This document shows positions 13,379 through 21,443 of a stretch of DNA of 27,214 nt, piece after piece. The notes below the pieces were generated by a model. That model was given only the letters and a program-made list of their open reading frames with translations. It was not told the origin of the DNA and ran no database searches. Positions within the stretch are counted from its first letter, which is position 1; every line of letters begins with the position of its first letter. The stretch comes from CAYOLL01 sp964404765 [NCBI: uncultured Gemmatimonadota bacterium] (GTDB lineage Bacteria > 4572-55), in NCBI GenBank assembly GCA_964404765.1, contig CAYOLL010000075.1, positions 1-27,214 on the forward strand, in the 5' to 3' direction. Made by a program: the position numbers and the translations under genes.

Positions 13379-16300
13379 ATGCGTCATTATCTTATGGGAT
13401 TTGTCCTGCTATTTATTTCGACCCCCTTTGTCTACGGCGCGGAATACGCCGATAATCGTCTGATCATAAAATTTAAAGAAACGCCAGGCATCGTAACCGG
13501 TACAAGAGCCGGTCTGACGGCCGTGGATAATATATTGCAGGGCGAGATTGTCACGTCTTTAGCGAAAGCGTTGCCGGCCGCTGCCGTGGCGGATCCATTA
13601 GGCTTAGCGCGGGTGTACGAGGTCGTTTTTGCCGCTCCGGTCGATGTGGCCGATCTGGTTAAACGGCTGAGCGATCTGCCCGAAGTCGAGTACGCCGAGC
13701 CGCGTTATATCGCCAAAATCAGTGCTAACGCGCCGGCCGGCCCTTCGACAAGCTCAGGACACGGCCCGACCGCCACGCCCAACGATCCGGCCTACTCCGC
13801 CAACCAGGCATATTTGCCGCTGATCCAGGCGCCGGCGGCGTGGGATATTGCCAAGGGTCGCCCCGAAACGATCATCGCCGTAGTGGATAACGGCACCGAT
13901 TGGCGGCATGAAGATTTATTGGCCAATCACTGGCAAAACCAGGCCGAGCTCACCGGGCAGCCCGGTCGTGATGACGACGGCAACGGCTATGTTGACGATA
14001 TTGACGGTTATGATTTTATTGATAAGGACGGCGATCCCACCCCCAGTTCGGGTGTAACGCACGGCACCCATGTCGGTGGAATTGCCGCCGCCGTTACCAA
14101 TAACGGGCGCGGAGTCGCTTCTGTTAGTTGGAACTGCCGGTTAATGGCCATCCGTTCCGGTACCGGTACATCAGTTAGTTTCGGCTACGAAGGCATCCAT
14201 TATGCCGCCCACAGCGGGGCCCATGTTATTAGTTGCAGTTGGAGCGGCGGCGGGGCTTCGCGTTTTGAGCGGGAAGTCATCGCCGATGCCCTGGCCCAGG
14301 GTGCGGTTATCCTGGCGGCCGCCGGTAATGATGGTAACGATCTGTTGAACTACCCTGCCGCTTATGAAAATGTTATCGCCGTCGGCGCTACCGACAGCGG
14401 TGACCGTAAAGCAAGCTATTCCAACTACGGTACCTGGCTGAGCGTTTGCGCACCCGGCACGATTTATAGCACATTTCCATCCAATCAATATACGACGATA
14501 TCCGGCACATCGATGGCTACGCCGATGGTGGCCGGTTTATGCGGTCTGATCAAATCCTATCATCCGGATTGGGATAACTATCAAATCGCCGCGCAGGCCA
14601 TCTTATCCGCCGACAATCTGGATGCCAAAAACCCGTCATACATCGGGAAATTGGGCAGCGGCCGCATCAATGCCCTGCGGGCGTTAACCGAGACATTTAA
14701 CGCGCTGATTATGACGAACTTTACCGTCAACGACGGCGGCAGCGGCTTCACGCCAAACGGGCTCGAACCCGGCGAAACGGTGGATGCGTTTGTCGCCGTG
14801 CGCAGTCTGTTTTCGACCATGAGCAATGTCACCGTCCGGCTAACTACGACCGACAGCTACATCACTTTTTTGACCAATCAGGTTACTTATGGCAATTTGG
14901 CCGTCGGCCAGACCGTCACTAACAGCCAGCCATTTCGCATTCAAGCAGCCTCAAATATGCCGTACGGTCACGTCATCGAGTTCAATATTATTCTCAGCGC
15001 CGGCGCATATCAGGCGCAAAAGACTTACCGCTACTTGGTTCAGCCACTCATCGGCGATCACACTGTCGGGGACGTGCGGATGACGCTGACTTCCGAAGGC
15101 GAGTTCGGCTTCTGGAAAGCGACGGCGGATGTGGCGCAAGGCAGCGGTTTTGTTTATCCGGCCAATGGCGGGCAGAATTTGATTTTTAGCGGGACCTTTG
15201 CCGTTGGTACGGATGCCAATTATGTTGCCGACGCCTTCTTTAACGACGGCACCGCCGCCGGTAACGATTGGGCGGTTGATGAGGTCAACAACGGTGTTTT
15301 GTATTTTAACACGGAAAACGGCATTCCTCAGGTGGGTCACGCCGTCTTTGCCGACACCAACCATCCTTCGTCAAAAAACCTGCATGTTAAGCTGGAGAGT
15401 TGGGCCTTTGAAGATTCCGACAACGATGACTATATTATTCTGAATTATACACTGCAAAACTTTGGCAGCCAGTCCATTTCCAATCTTTACACCGGTGTTT
15501 TTGCCGATTGGGACATGGGGTCAAGTGCACAGGATGACGAAGGCGGCGTGGATGCCGTGAACAAAGTCGTCTGGCAACGTGGCAACGATTATAATGTCTA
15601 CGTTGGCATGGCGGTCGGCAGTATTACCCAAACCCAGAATCTAAGTGTTATTGACAATGAGACTTACATCTATCCAAGCAGTACGCTAACCGACAATTCG
15701 ATGATCCAATTTTTGAACGGTCAACTGCATTTCGAGACCTCGCCGGATAAGGACGACTACAGCCTGGGCTGTTCGGCCAAACCGCGCAGTCTGTTGCCGG
15801 GTGGAGCCGCCACGGTTTCGTTCATCCTGGCTGCGGGCGATAATCTGAACCATTTGTTGACTAACATCGCCGCCGCCCGGGCCAAACTTGACGTCCTGCT
15901 TGATGTGGAGATTTCTGACTTTACCGCCCAAGTTTCCGGTGAAAATGTGGCGTTAAATTGGGACATTTTAGCGTCAGAAGATGTGGCTGGATACAATATT
16001 TTGCGCACCCGGCGTTTTGAAACGGGTACGCCCGCACAAATAAACAATACTCTGATATTGATCGACACTTATGTGGATACATCGGCGGAAACCGGTTACG
16101 AATACGGCTATTGGATCGAGGTCGTCAAATCTGCCGGACAGACCCTTCGTTTTGGGCCGGTTTATGTCCAGGTTGGCCGGCCGCGCCTTACACTTACATC
16201 ATCTTCTCCAAATCCGTTCAGCGACAAAACACGCTTGCAATTCAGTTTGCCGACGGCCGGGGCTGCGAAGCTGCGGATTTACAATGCAGGCGGGCAATTG

Positions 16301-16462
16301 GTGCGCATATTAGACGGCGAATCCTTTAACGCCGGTGTCAATGTTGTTGAATGGGATGGCCGGAACGACGATGCCCGGCAGGTTAGCGGCGGCATCTATT
16401 TCCTCCGGCTTGAGCAAAATGGACGAAAAGCCAATCAAAAAATTATTCGGCTGGGGAATTAG
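13379..16462 (+). CDS. Exported subtilisin-like serine protease (S8) with C-terminal sorting-type domain
   Basis: This secreted endopeptidase has 1027 residues from the ATG at 13379, which is preceded by GGAGG. An upstream in-frame ATG (13316) would place extra sequence before the signal peptide and is unlikely. The order is: signal peptide (MRHYLMGFVLLFISTPFVYG); a fervidolysin/I9-like prodomain (NRLIIKFKETPG... to about 118); a linker; and an S8 catalytic domain with Asp170 (IIAVVDNGTDW), His228 (THGTHVGG) and Ser378 (SGTSMATPM). Long beta-sandwich regions follow, then a C-terminal module (SSPNPFSDKTRLQFSLP, LRIYNAGGQLVRIL) of the FlgD/T9SS type. The linker at about residues 120-130 is encoded by a dispersed repeat (13741-13765). 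A DUF2252 gene follows after 33 bases and may be co-transcribed. Confidence 0.95.
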   Translation: MRHYLMGFVLLFISTPFVYGAEYADNRLIIKFKETPGIVTGTRAGLTAVDNILQGEIVTSLAKALPAAAVADPLGLARVYEVVFAAPVDVADLVKRLSDLPEVEYAEPRYIAKISANAPAGPSTSSGHGPTATPNDPAYSANQAYLPLIQAPAAWDIAKGRPETIIAVVDNGTDWRHEDLLANHWQNQAELTGQPGRDDDGNGYVDDIDGYDFIDKDGDPTPSSGVTHGTHVGGIAAAVTNNGRGVASVSWNCRLMAIRSGTGTSVSFGYEGIHYAAHSGAHVISCSWSGGGASRFEREVIADALAQGAVILAAAGNDGNDLLNYPAAYENVIAVGATDSGDRKASYSNYGTWLSVCAPGTIYSTFPSNQYTTISGTSMATPMVAGLCGLIKSYHPDWDNYQIAAQAILSADNLDAKNPSYIGKLGSGRINALRALTETFNALIMTNFTVNDGGSGFTPNGLEPGETVDAFVAVRSLFSTMSNVTVRLTTTDSYITFLTNQVTYGNLAVGQTVTNSQPFRIQAASNMPYGHVIEFNIILSAGAYQAQKTYRYLVQPLIGDHTVGDVRMTLTSEGEFGFWKATADVAQGSGFVYPANGGQNLIFSGTFAVGTDANYVADAFFNDGTAAGNDWAVDEVNNGVLYFNTENGIPQVGHAVFADTNHPSSKNLHVKLESWAFEDSDNDDYIILNYTLQNFGSQSISNLYTGVFADWDMGSSAQDDEGGVDAVNKVVWQRGNDYNVYVGMAVGSITQTQNLSVIDNETYIYPSSTLTDNSMIQFLNGQLHFETSPDKDDYSLGCSAKPRSLLPGGAATVSFILAAGDNLNHLLTNIAAARAKLDVLLDVEISDFTAQVSGENVALNWDILASEDVAGYNILRTRRFETGTPAQINNTLILIDTYVDTSAETGYEYGYWIEVVKSAGQTLRFGPVYVQVGRPRLTLTSSSPNPFSDKTRLQFSLPTAGAAKLRIYNAGGQLVRILDGESFNAGVNVVEWDGRNDDARQVSGGIYFLRLEQNGRKANQKIIRLGN
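13741..13765 (+). repeat. Dispersed CTTCGACAAGCTCAGGAC repeat inserted in frame in the subtilase
   Basis: The string CTTCGACAAGCTCAGGAC is a short dispersed repeat that I know from many unrelated bacterial genomes, usually seen as its complement CCTGAGCTTGTCGAAG. Here it encodes GPSTSSGHG, between the prodomain and the catalytic domain. The peptide fits no subtilase motif, which supports insertion into a tolerant linker. Confidence 0.75.
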
Positions 16463-16495
16463 ATTTTCCAAATTATCGAAATTACGGAGGTACCT

Positions 16496-17710
16496 TTGCA
16501 ATCTTATTTACGTTGTACAAAATGGATATTCTTGTTCAGCGCCTTCTTCATCGGCCTGCCCGTGTGCGCCGGGCCCAAAGTCATTGATGAAAAAGCAGCC
16601 TTATTTTGGGTTGAGCCGACCGATGCTAAAATTACGAACAATGCCGATTTGTTGGAGCGATTGCGCGCATCGCCGCACGGCTATTTCCGTTTTATCAGCG
16701 CCACCTTCAGCCGGGAGATTTGTGCCCGCTTTGCCGATGTAATGGACGTTTTGCCGGCCTGTAACCTGCACGGCGACGCCCATTTGGAACAATATGCCGT
16801 GACCGAATCCGGGCGCGGTCTGACCGATTTTGACGATGCCTCGACCGGGCCGGCCATTATCGACCTCATGCGTTTTGGCGTATCGATCCATCTGGCTTGC
16901 CGCCAATTGGGTTGGGAAAATCAGGCTGATAGTCTGATGGCTATTTTTATAGCCGGCTATCGCTCCGGTTTATTGCAAACAGATGGTATTTTTCCAGAGC
17001 CAAAGCTGGCCAAACAAATACGCGCGGAGTTCAAGAATGACCCGGCCGGCCGGCTTAAATCTGTGTGCGCCCTGATGAAGCCATTTCCGGCGGAAGAGCG
17101 GCAACGGCTGATAGAATCCATTCAACCTTATGTGGCGCGTCAACTGGCGCAGCATCTGGAATATCCGATCAATTATTTTGACATCATCGATATGGGACCG
17201 ATTCAGATCGGCATTGGCAGTGCGCTGGATCAAAAATATGTGTTGCGGGTGCAAGGTCAAACCGCCGACTCGTTGGACGACGTTGTTCTGGAGATAAAAG
17301 AAGTCCGCGGCCTGAGCGGAATCGACTGCATCTCGACAAAGAACAGCTCCGACCCATTTCGGGTTCTGCTGGGCGAAACACGAATGGCTTATGATCCGTC
17401 CGGACACCTCGGCTACTGCCGGTTTAACGGGCGCAACTTTTGGCTGCATTCCTGGGGCACACAGTATCAGGAGCTTAAAATCGGCAAGTCCTTTAAAAAT
17501 ATCGAGGCATTGGCCGAAATTGTCAAAGACGCCGGTTTTCAACTCGGTCGTGGCCATGTCAACTTTGTCGCTTCACCGCTGGATTGGTCGTTACGTCAGG
17601 AACAGTTAGGTTTTATTGATCGGGAAGAAAGCCGCATTCATCAAAACTGTACTGCGTTGGCCGATTCTGTAGAAACCGTTTGGCAAAAATTTTGTGCGCA
17701 GATTAAATAA
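16496..17710 (+). CDS. DUF2252-family protein with signal peptide
   Basis: This 404-residue protein belongs to DUF2252, a family thought to share a kinase-like fold, with no established reaction. Visible motifs are ASPHGYFRFISATF, CNLHGDAHLEQYAV (near residue 90) and LTDFDDASTGPAIIDLMRF (near 107-125), which resemble the HGD and DFD elements of aminoglycoside-kinase-like folds. Later comes VVLEIKEVRGLSG near 263. The start is TTG at 16496, with GGAGGT five bases upstream. The N-terminus, CTKWIFLFSAFFIGLPVCAG, looks like a signal peptide, which is unusual because ATP-dependent phosphotransfer outside the cytoplasm is rare. It follows the subtilase gene by 33 bases, so the two may be co-transcribed. 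Confidence 0.85.
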   Translation: MQSYLRCTKWIFLFSAFFIGLPVCAGPKVIDEKAALFWVEPTDAKITNNADLLERLRASPHGYFRFISATFSREICARFADVMDVLPACNLHGDAHLEQYAVTESGRGLTDFDDASTGPAIIDLMRFGVSIHLACRQLGWENQADSLMAIFIAGYRSGLLQTDGIFPEPKLAKQIRAEFKNDPAGRLKSVCALMKPFPAEERQRLIESIQPYVARQLAQHLEYPINYFDIIDMGPIQIGIGSALDQKYVLRVQGQTADSLDDVVLEIKEVRGLSGIDCISTKNSSDPFRVLLGETRMAYDPSGHLGYCRFNGRNFWLHSWGTQYQELKIGKSFKNIEALAEIVKDAGFQLGRGHVNFVASPLDWSLRQEQLGFIDREESRIHQNCTALADSVETVWQKFCAQIK

Positions 17711-17748
17711 CGGCAACGGCTCAACACCGTCGTTTACCGGAGAGCGGG

Positions 17749-18780
17749 ATGCATACGTTAATCGTGAAGCATAAAGACTATTCGGCTTTTATTGAGAACA
17801 TCAAGCAACGGGTGCACGGCGCTCAAATCAAGGCCGCTGTTTCGGTGAATCAGGAGCTTTTGCATCTTTATTGGGACCTGGCTGCCCGAATCGTGGAGCA
17901 GCAAAAGCAATCGGCCTGGGGCGATGGTTTTCTTGAGCAACTGAGCAAAGATTTGCAGGAAGAATTCCCGGAAATGAAGGGTTTTTCCAAAAGAAATTTG
18001 GAGCTTATGCGGCAGTGGTACCGATTTTGGTCGTCAGAGCCCTCAATTGCGCAACAACTTGTTTCGCAAATTCCCTGGGGACATAATCTGGTTATTCTAA
18101 GTAAGACCGAAAGCCGTGAAGAAGCGCTCTTCTATGTTCAGAAAACCATTCAGAACAACTGGTCAAGAGCGGTCTTAACCCATCAGATAGAAGGCGGCTT
18201 GTTTGAACGGGAGGGCAAAGCCCTGACCAATTTTCAGGCAACGTTGCCAAAATTCCAATCCGATCTGGCCTTGCAAACTCTCAAAGACCCTTATAACTTT
18301 GATTTTTTGACCATCACCGAAAAGCATAATGAAAAGGAATTGGAAGACGCGCTGATCGGGCACGTAACCAAATTCCTGCTGGAACTCGGAACGGGGTTTG
18401 CCTTCATTGCCAGACAATACCCGTTGCATATTGGCGGCGATGATTATTGCATCGATCTGCTGCTTTATCATGCGCGCCTGCATTGCTATGTGGTGGTGGA
18501 GCTTAAAGCGGTCAAGTTCAAGCCGGAGTTTGCCGGTAAGCTGAATTTTTATGTCTCCGCTGTCGATGGTGAGCTGAAATCAGAGCAAGATAATCCGACC
18601 ATCGGCAGCCTGATCTGTAAATCAAAAAATAAAACTGTGGTGGAATATTCCCTGAAAGATGTTCATAAACCAATCGGGGTCAGCGAATATACGATTATAA
18701 AAAACCTGCCTGATGAACTTAAATCTTCTTTGCCGAGTATTGAGGAGATTGAAGCCGAACTGAGAGGGAATAACGAGTGA
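17749..18780 (+). CDS. YhcG/DUF1016-family PD-(D/E)XK nuclease
   Basis: This 343-residue protein has the two-part YhcG layout. An N-terminal DUF1016 domain carries INQEL-like motifs (SVNQELLHLYWDLAARI, WGDGFLEQLSKDLQ, GFSKRNLELMRQWYRFW, IPWGHNLVILSK). The C-terminal PD-(D/E)XK nuclease domain contains LGTGFAFIARQYPLHIGG, DDYCIDLLLYHARLHCYVVV and ELKAVKFKPEFAGKLNFY, and D...ELK provides the catalytic residues. YhcG-type proteins are frequent in restriction and defence islands and near mobile elements. Their biological role is not settled, and Holliday-junction-like or anti-phage functions have been suggested. The start is supported by CCGGAGAG. No restriction-modification genes are next to it, though a NYN nuclease follows in the same direction. 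Confidence 0.92.
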   Translation: MHTLIVKHKDYSAFIENIKQRVHGAQIKAAVSVNQELLHLYWDLAARIVEQQKQSAWGDGFLEQLSKDLQEEFPEMKGFSKRNLELMRQWYRFWSSEPSIAQQLVSQIPWGHNLVILSKTESREEALFYVQKTIQNNWSRAVLTHQIEGGLFEREGKALTNFQATLPKFQSDLALQTLKDPYNFDFLTITEKHNEKELEDALIGHVTKFLLELGTGFAFIARQYPLHIGGDDYCIDLLLYHARLHCYVVVELKAVKFKPEFAGKLNFYVSAVDGELKSEQDNPTIGSLICKSKNKTVVEYSLKDVHKPIGVSEYTIIKNLPDELKSSLPSIEEIEAELRGNNE

Positions 18781-18858
18781 CGAGCAAATAATAAAGCGGC
18801 GGCGTATGGCGGCTCAACCCCATCGCGCCCAAACGTCTGATTTTTGGAGATTTTATAA

Positions 18859-20646
18859 ATGGCGATGAAGATTATGTTATTTATTGATGGTAGTTGGTTG
18901 TATCAGAATACCCCGCGACTTAGGGAATCCTATGGCGACCCGGGCTTTCATCTGGATTTTGGCAAGTTACCGTTAGTATTAGCCCAGGAAATCGGCGCAA
19001 AGCTGGGTAAGGCCGATTTGGATGTGGTGCGTACTTACCTTTTTGGCAGTTACCCGGAAAAGTATGATCCGATTGATGAAGAATTAGCCGCGAATCAGCG
19101 GGATTTTTTTGATATGCTCAAAGAGGATTATCATTACGAAGTCGAGATTTTTCCGATTAACTTCATGGGCAAGCGTCTGAAAAATCGGGATCCCAACGAC
19201 ACTTTTATGCCTAAAGAAAAGTGTGTCGATATTGCGCTGGCAGCGATGATGCTTTATCTGGCAGCTATCCCGAATGCCTACGATATTGCCATTGCGGTAG
19301 TGGGTGACCGCGATTTTAAGCCGATGCTGCAAAACGTGCGGCGGTTGGGCAAGCGCGTAGCGATTGCCAGTATTAAAAATAGCTGTGCGCCGGAATTTGC
19401 CGACCCGAAGGATGCGGAACGGGTTAAAGACTTTGACATTATCTGGTTAAATGATCTGCTGCATAAACTGGAGTTGAAATTCGAGCGCCATCAGGAACAC
19501 TGCGACCATCCCAATCATAAAGGAGATCGCACCGTGTACACGACCTGGCGGCGGCGTAAGGGCAAGCCTTTTCACTGTGAAGATTGCCAAAAGCCGGGTA
19601 AAAAGCAAAATGGAAATCCGCCCGCCAAGCCAAAAGCTGAGCTGAAACCGGAACTGAAAGTCGAACCAAAGGCCGAATTGAAGTTGGGACCGAAAGTCGA
19701 ACCAAAGGCCGAATTGAAGCCGGGACCGAAAGTCGAGCCAAAGGCCGAGTTGAAGCCGGGACCGAAAGTCGAGCCCAAGGTCGAACCCAAGGTCGAGCCA
19801 AAGGCCGAAGTGAAACCGGAGCCAAAAATCGAACCTAAAGCGCCGGAGCCAACTCCGATTGCAATTGTGGATAGCCCGACATTAGCCGGAGCCGTCAAAC
19901 GTCTGCTGCTGGAAAAAGGCTATGGCTTTATTACCGGGAAGGACGGTAATGACTATCACTTCCACCGCGCGGATCTACAAGATGTTCGTCTCGATGAGCT
20001 TAAACCCGGCTTTGAGGTAGAGTTTCAAATCAAGCGGCAGTCAACCGTCAATAAAGATGGCAAGGCCCAAGCCGGCGCTGCACAGGCGGTGCGGCGATTG
20101 GCGGATGCGGCCAAAATTGCCGCCGAAGCGGAGTCGTTAAAAACGCCCGCGCCAAAACCGGAATCGGCCAAAATTGCCGCCGAAGCGGAACCGATAAAGA
20201 CGTCCGAGCCAAAAGAAGAAAAGCGCGGAAAATCCCAATCGAACCGTAGATTCCCCAAAGCCGCCGCCCCAAGCGTCGGTCTGAAAATTACACCGGCCAT
20301 TCTGGTTAAATACGGCACGACCAAAGTCACCTTGCGGATCGGCGAGCGTGAAGAAGATTTGGCGTTTGCAAGTCTGGCCGGGATCGGTCTAGGCAAAGCG
20401 GGTGAGTTGTTGCGTCTGGATTTGGCGGCTTCCGAGCAGGTTTTTTCGCTGAATGAAAGTCAAACCCCGGCGCTTGCGGACAAGAATCTGAGCGGGGCGC
20501 AGCGGCTTAAAAATCTGGCGAACATTGTTCACGCCAGCGGTTGTCGCTGGCTGTTCTGTAAAGATGACAAGCCGGTCTTACGGGCGTTTGCCAAAGGTAG
20601 CGATTTTGAAGCCGCCGTTGCGCAAGCCTTAAAGCAAGATGCTTAA
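18859..20646 (+). CDS. NYN-domain ribonuclease-like protein fused to a cold-shock domain
   Basis: This 595-residue protein has several modules. Residues 1-195 are a NYN/LabA-like PIN-fold domain with acidic residues in MLFIDGSWLY, CVDIALAAMML and VVGDRDFKPML, expected to bind metal for RNA cleavage. Residues 210-247 hold Cys/His pairs (CDHPNH, FHCEDC) suggesting a zinc-binding knuckle. Residues 259-326 are Lys/Pro/Glu repeats of a 12-residue unit. Residues 338-410 form a cold-shock-like OB fold (KGYGFITGKDG, DYHFHRADL) that probably binds single-stranded RNA. A second short repeat (about 418-450) and an unrecognised C-terminal domain (about 470-595) follow. The start has TTTGGAG upstream. trmH begins 11 bases after the stop codon, suggesting co-transcription. 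Confidence 0.9.
   Translation: MAMKIMLFIDGSWLYQNTPRLRESYGDPGFHLDFGKLPLVLAQEIGAKLGKADLDVVRTYLFGSYPEKYDPIDEELAANQRDFFDMLKEDYHYEVEIFPINFMGKRLKNRDPNDTFMPKEKCVDIALAAMMLYLAAIPNAYDIAIAVVGDRDFKPMLQNVRRLGKRVAIASIKNSCAPEFADPKDAERVKDFDIIWLNDLLHKLELKFERHQEHCDHPNHKGDRTVYTTWRRRKGKPFHCEDCQKPGKKQNGNPPAKPKAELKPELKVEPKAELKLGPKVEPKAELKPGPKVEPKAELKPGPKVEPKVEPKVEPKAEVKPEPKIEPKAPEPTPIAIVDSPTLAGAVKRLLLEKGYGFITGKDGNDYHFHRADLQDVRLDELKPGFEVEFQIKRQSTVNKDGKAQAGAAQAVRRLADAAKIAAEAESLKTPAPKPESAKIAAEAEPIKTSEPKEEKRGKSQSNRRFPKAAAPSVGLKITPAILVKYGTTKVTLRIGEREEDLAFASLAGIGLGKAGELLRLDLAASEQVFSLNESQTPALADKNLSGAQRLKNLANIVHASGCRWLFCKDDKPVLRAFAKGSDFEAAVAQALKQDA
19633..19836 (+). repeat. In-frame 36-bp tandem repeats in the NYN-CSD gene
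   Basis: Five units of the 12-residue pattern KAELKPGPKVEP, plus two four-residue KVEP units, run without interruption over 68 residues. Units differ at only a few positions, so copy number probably changes by slippage. The segment is likely a flexible charged linker between the NYN/zinc part and the cold-shock domain. Confidence 0.9.
20110..20189 (+). repeat. 57-bp direct repeat in the NYN-CSD gene
   Basis: The string beginning GCCAAAATTGCCGCCGAAGC at 20110 recurs at 20167, encoding AKIAAEAE twice with a 19-residue period. It is a second low-complexity linker between the cold-shock domain and the C-terminal domain. Confidence 0.8.
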
Positions 20647-20657
20647 TTCAGGATGCT

Positions 20658-21377
20658 ATGCCTACTTTTAATATCGAAACAAAGCGCGCGCTTATTGATT
20701 ATCTGGCGCAATTCATTACCGCCAACAGGCAGGCCAAATTCAAGCAGGCGCTGGCGCAGCGAACACGCTGGTTAACGGTTGTTCTGGAAGACATTTACCA
20801 ATCGCACAATGCCAGCGCCGTCGTTCGCTCCTGCGAGTGCTTCGGCATTCAGGATTTGCACATTATTGAAAATCGCAATCGTTATCAGATTAATCCGGAT
20901 GTGACGCTCGGATCGGCCAAATGGATCAGTCTCCATCGCTATCGGGACGCGGAAGGCGGCAATACCCGGCCCTGCCTGGAAAAACTGCGGGCGGAAGGCT
21001 ATCTGCTGGTTGCCACGACGCCGCATCAGGACGAATATTTGCTGCCCGATTTGCCGGTTAATCAAAAACTGGCGCTTTTGTTTGGCACGGAAGAAACCGG
21101 TCTGACGCCCGAAGCGCTGGCAATGGCCGACCGCTTCGTGCGCATTCCCATGTTCGGCTTAACCGAAAGCTTTAACATCTCGGTCAGCGCTGCGCTGTGC
21201 CTCTATCAGCTGAGTCTTAAGCTGCGCCAATCCGCTTGCGCCTGGAATTTGACGGCCGAGGAGCAGACAGACCTGGAGCTTGAATGGCTGCGCGAAGTCT
21301 TAAAAAAGCGCATTGATATTCTGGAAAATGCGTTTTTTACGCGAGTGCTGACCGCCGCGACCAGATCAAGTGTCTGA
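20658..21377 (+). CDS. trmH: tRNA (guanosine-2'-O-)-methyltransferase, SPOUT family
   Basis: This enzyme methylates the ribose 2'-OH of G18 in the tRNA D-loop using S-adenosylmethionine. The 239-residue protein is close to TrmH length. SpoU motifs are visible: NASAVVRSCECFGI near residue 51 (motif 1, Asn and Arg), LLFGTEETGLTPEAL near 137 (motif 2) and IPMFGLTESFNISVSAAL near 160 (motif 3, the trefoil-knot SAM site). The C-terminal helix, EWLREVLKKRIDILENAFF, is typical of TrmH. An AGGA lies just upstream of the ATG. It follows the NYN-CSD gene by 11 bases, so two RNA-acting proteins may share a transcript. A paralogous rRNA SpoU enzyme is possible but less likely. Confidence 0.88.
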   Translation: MPTFNIETKRALIDYLAQFITANRQAKFKQALAQRTRWLTVVLEDIYQSHNASAVVRSCECFGIQDLHIIENRNRYQINPDVTLGSAKWISLHRYRDAEGGNTRPCLEKLRAEGYLLVATTPHQDEYLLPDLPVNQKLALLFGTEETGLTPEALAMADRFVRIPMFGLTESFNISVSAALCLYQLSLKLRQSACAWNLTAEEQTDLELEWLREVLKKRIDILENAFFTRVLTAATRSSV

Positions 21378-21386
21378 TTAGCCCCG

Positions 21387-21428
21387 AACCTTGCCGATTG
21401 CCAAAATCGACAAGGTTTTAATGTTTTA
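21387..21428 (+). terminator. Terminator-like hairpin after trmH
   Basis: AACCTTG (21387-21393) pairs with CAAGGTT (21411-21417). After one mismatch, a further five base pairs (CGATT/AATCG) close a short loop. A T-rich tail (TTTAATGTTTT) follows. It separates trmH from the NACHT gene. The tail is imperfect, so strength is uncertain. Confidence 0.55.
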
Positions 21429-21443
21429 GAGAGGGAACCTGAT

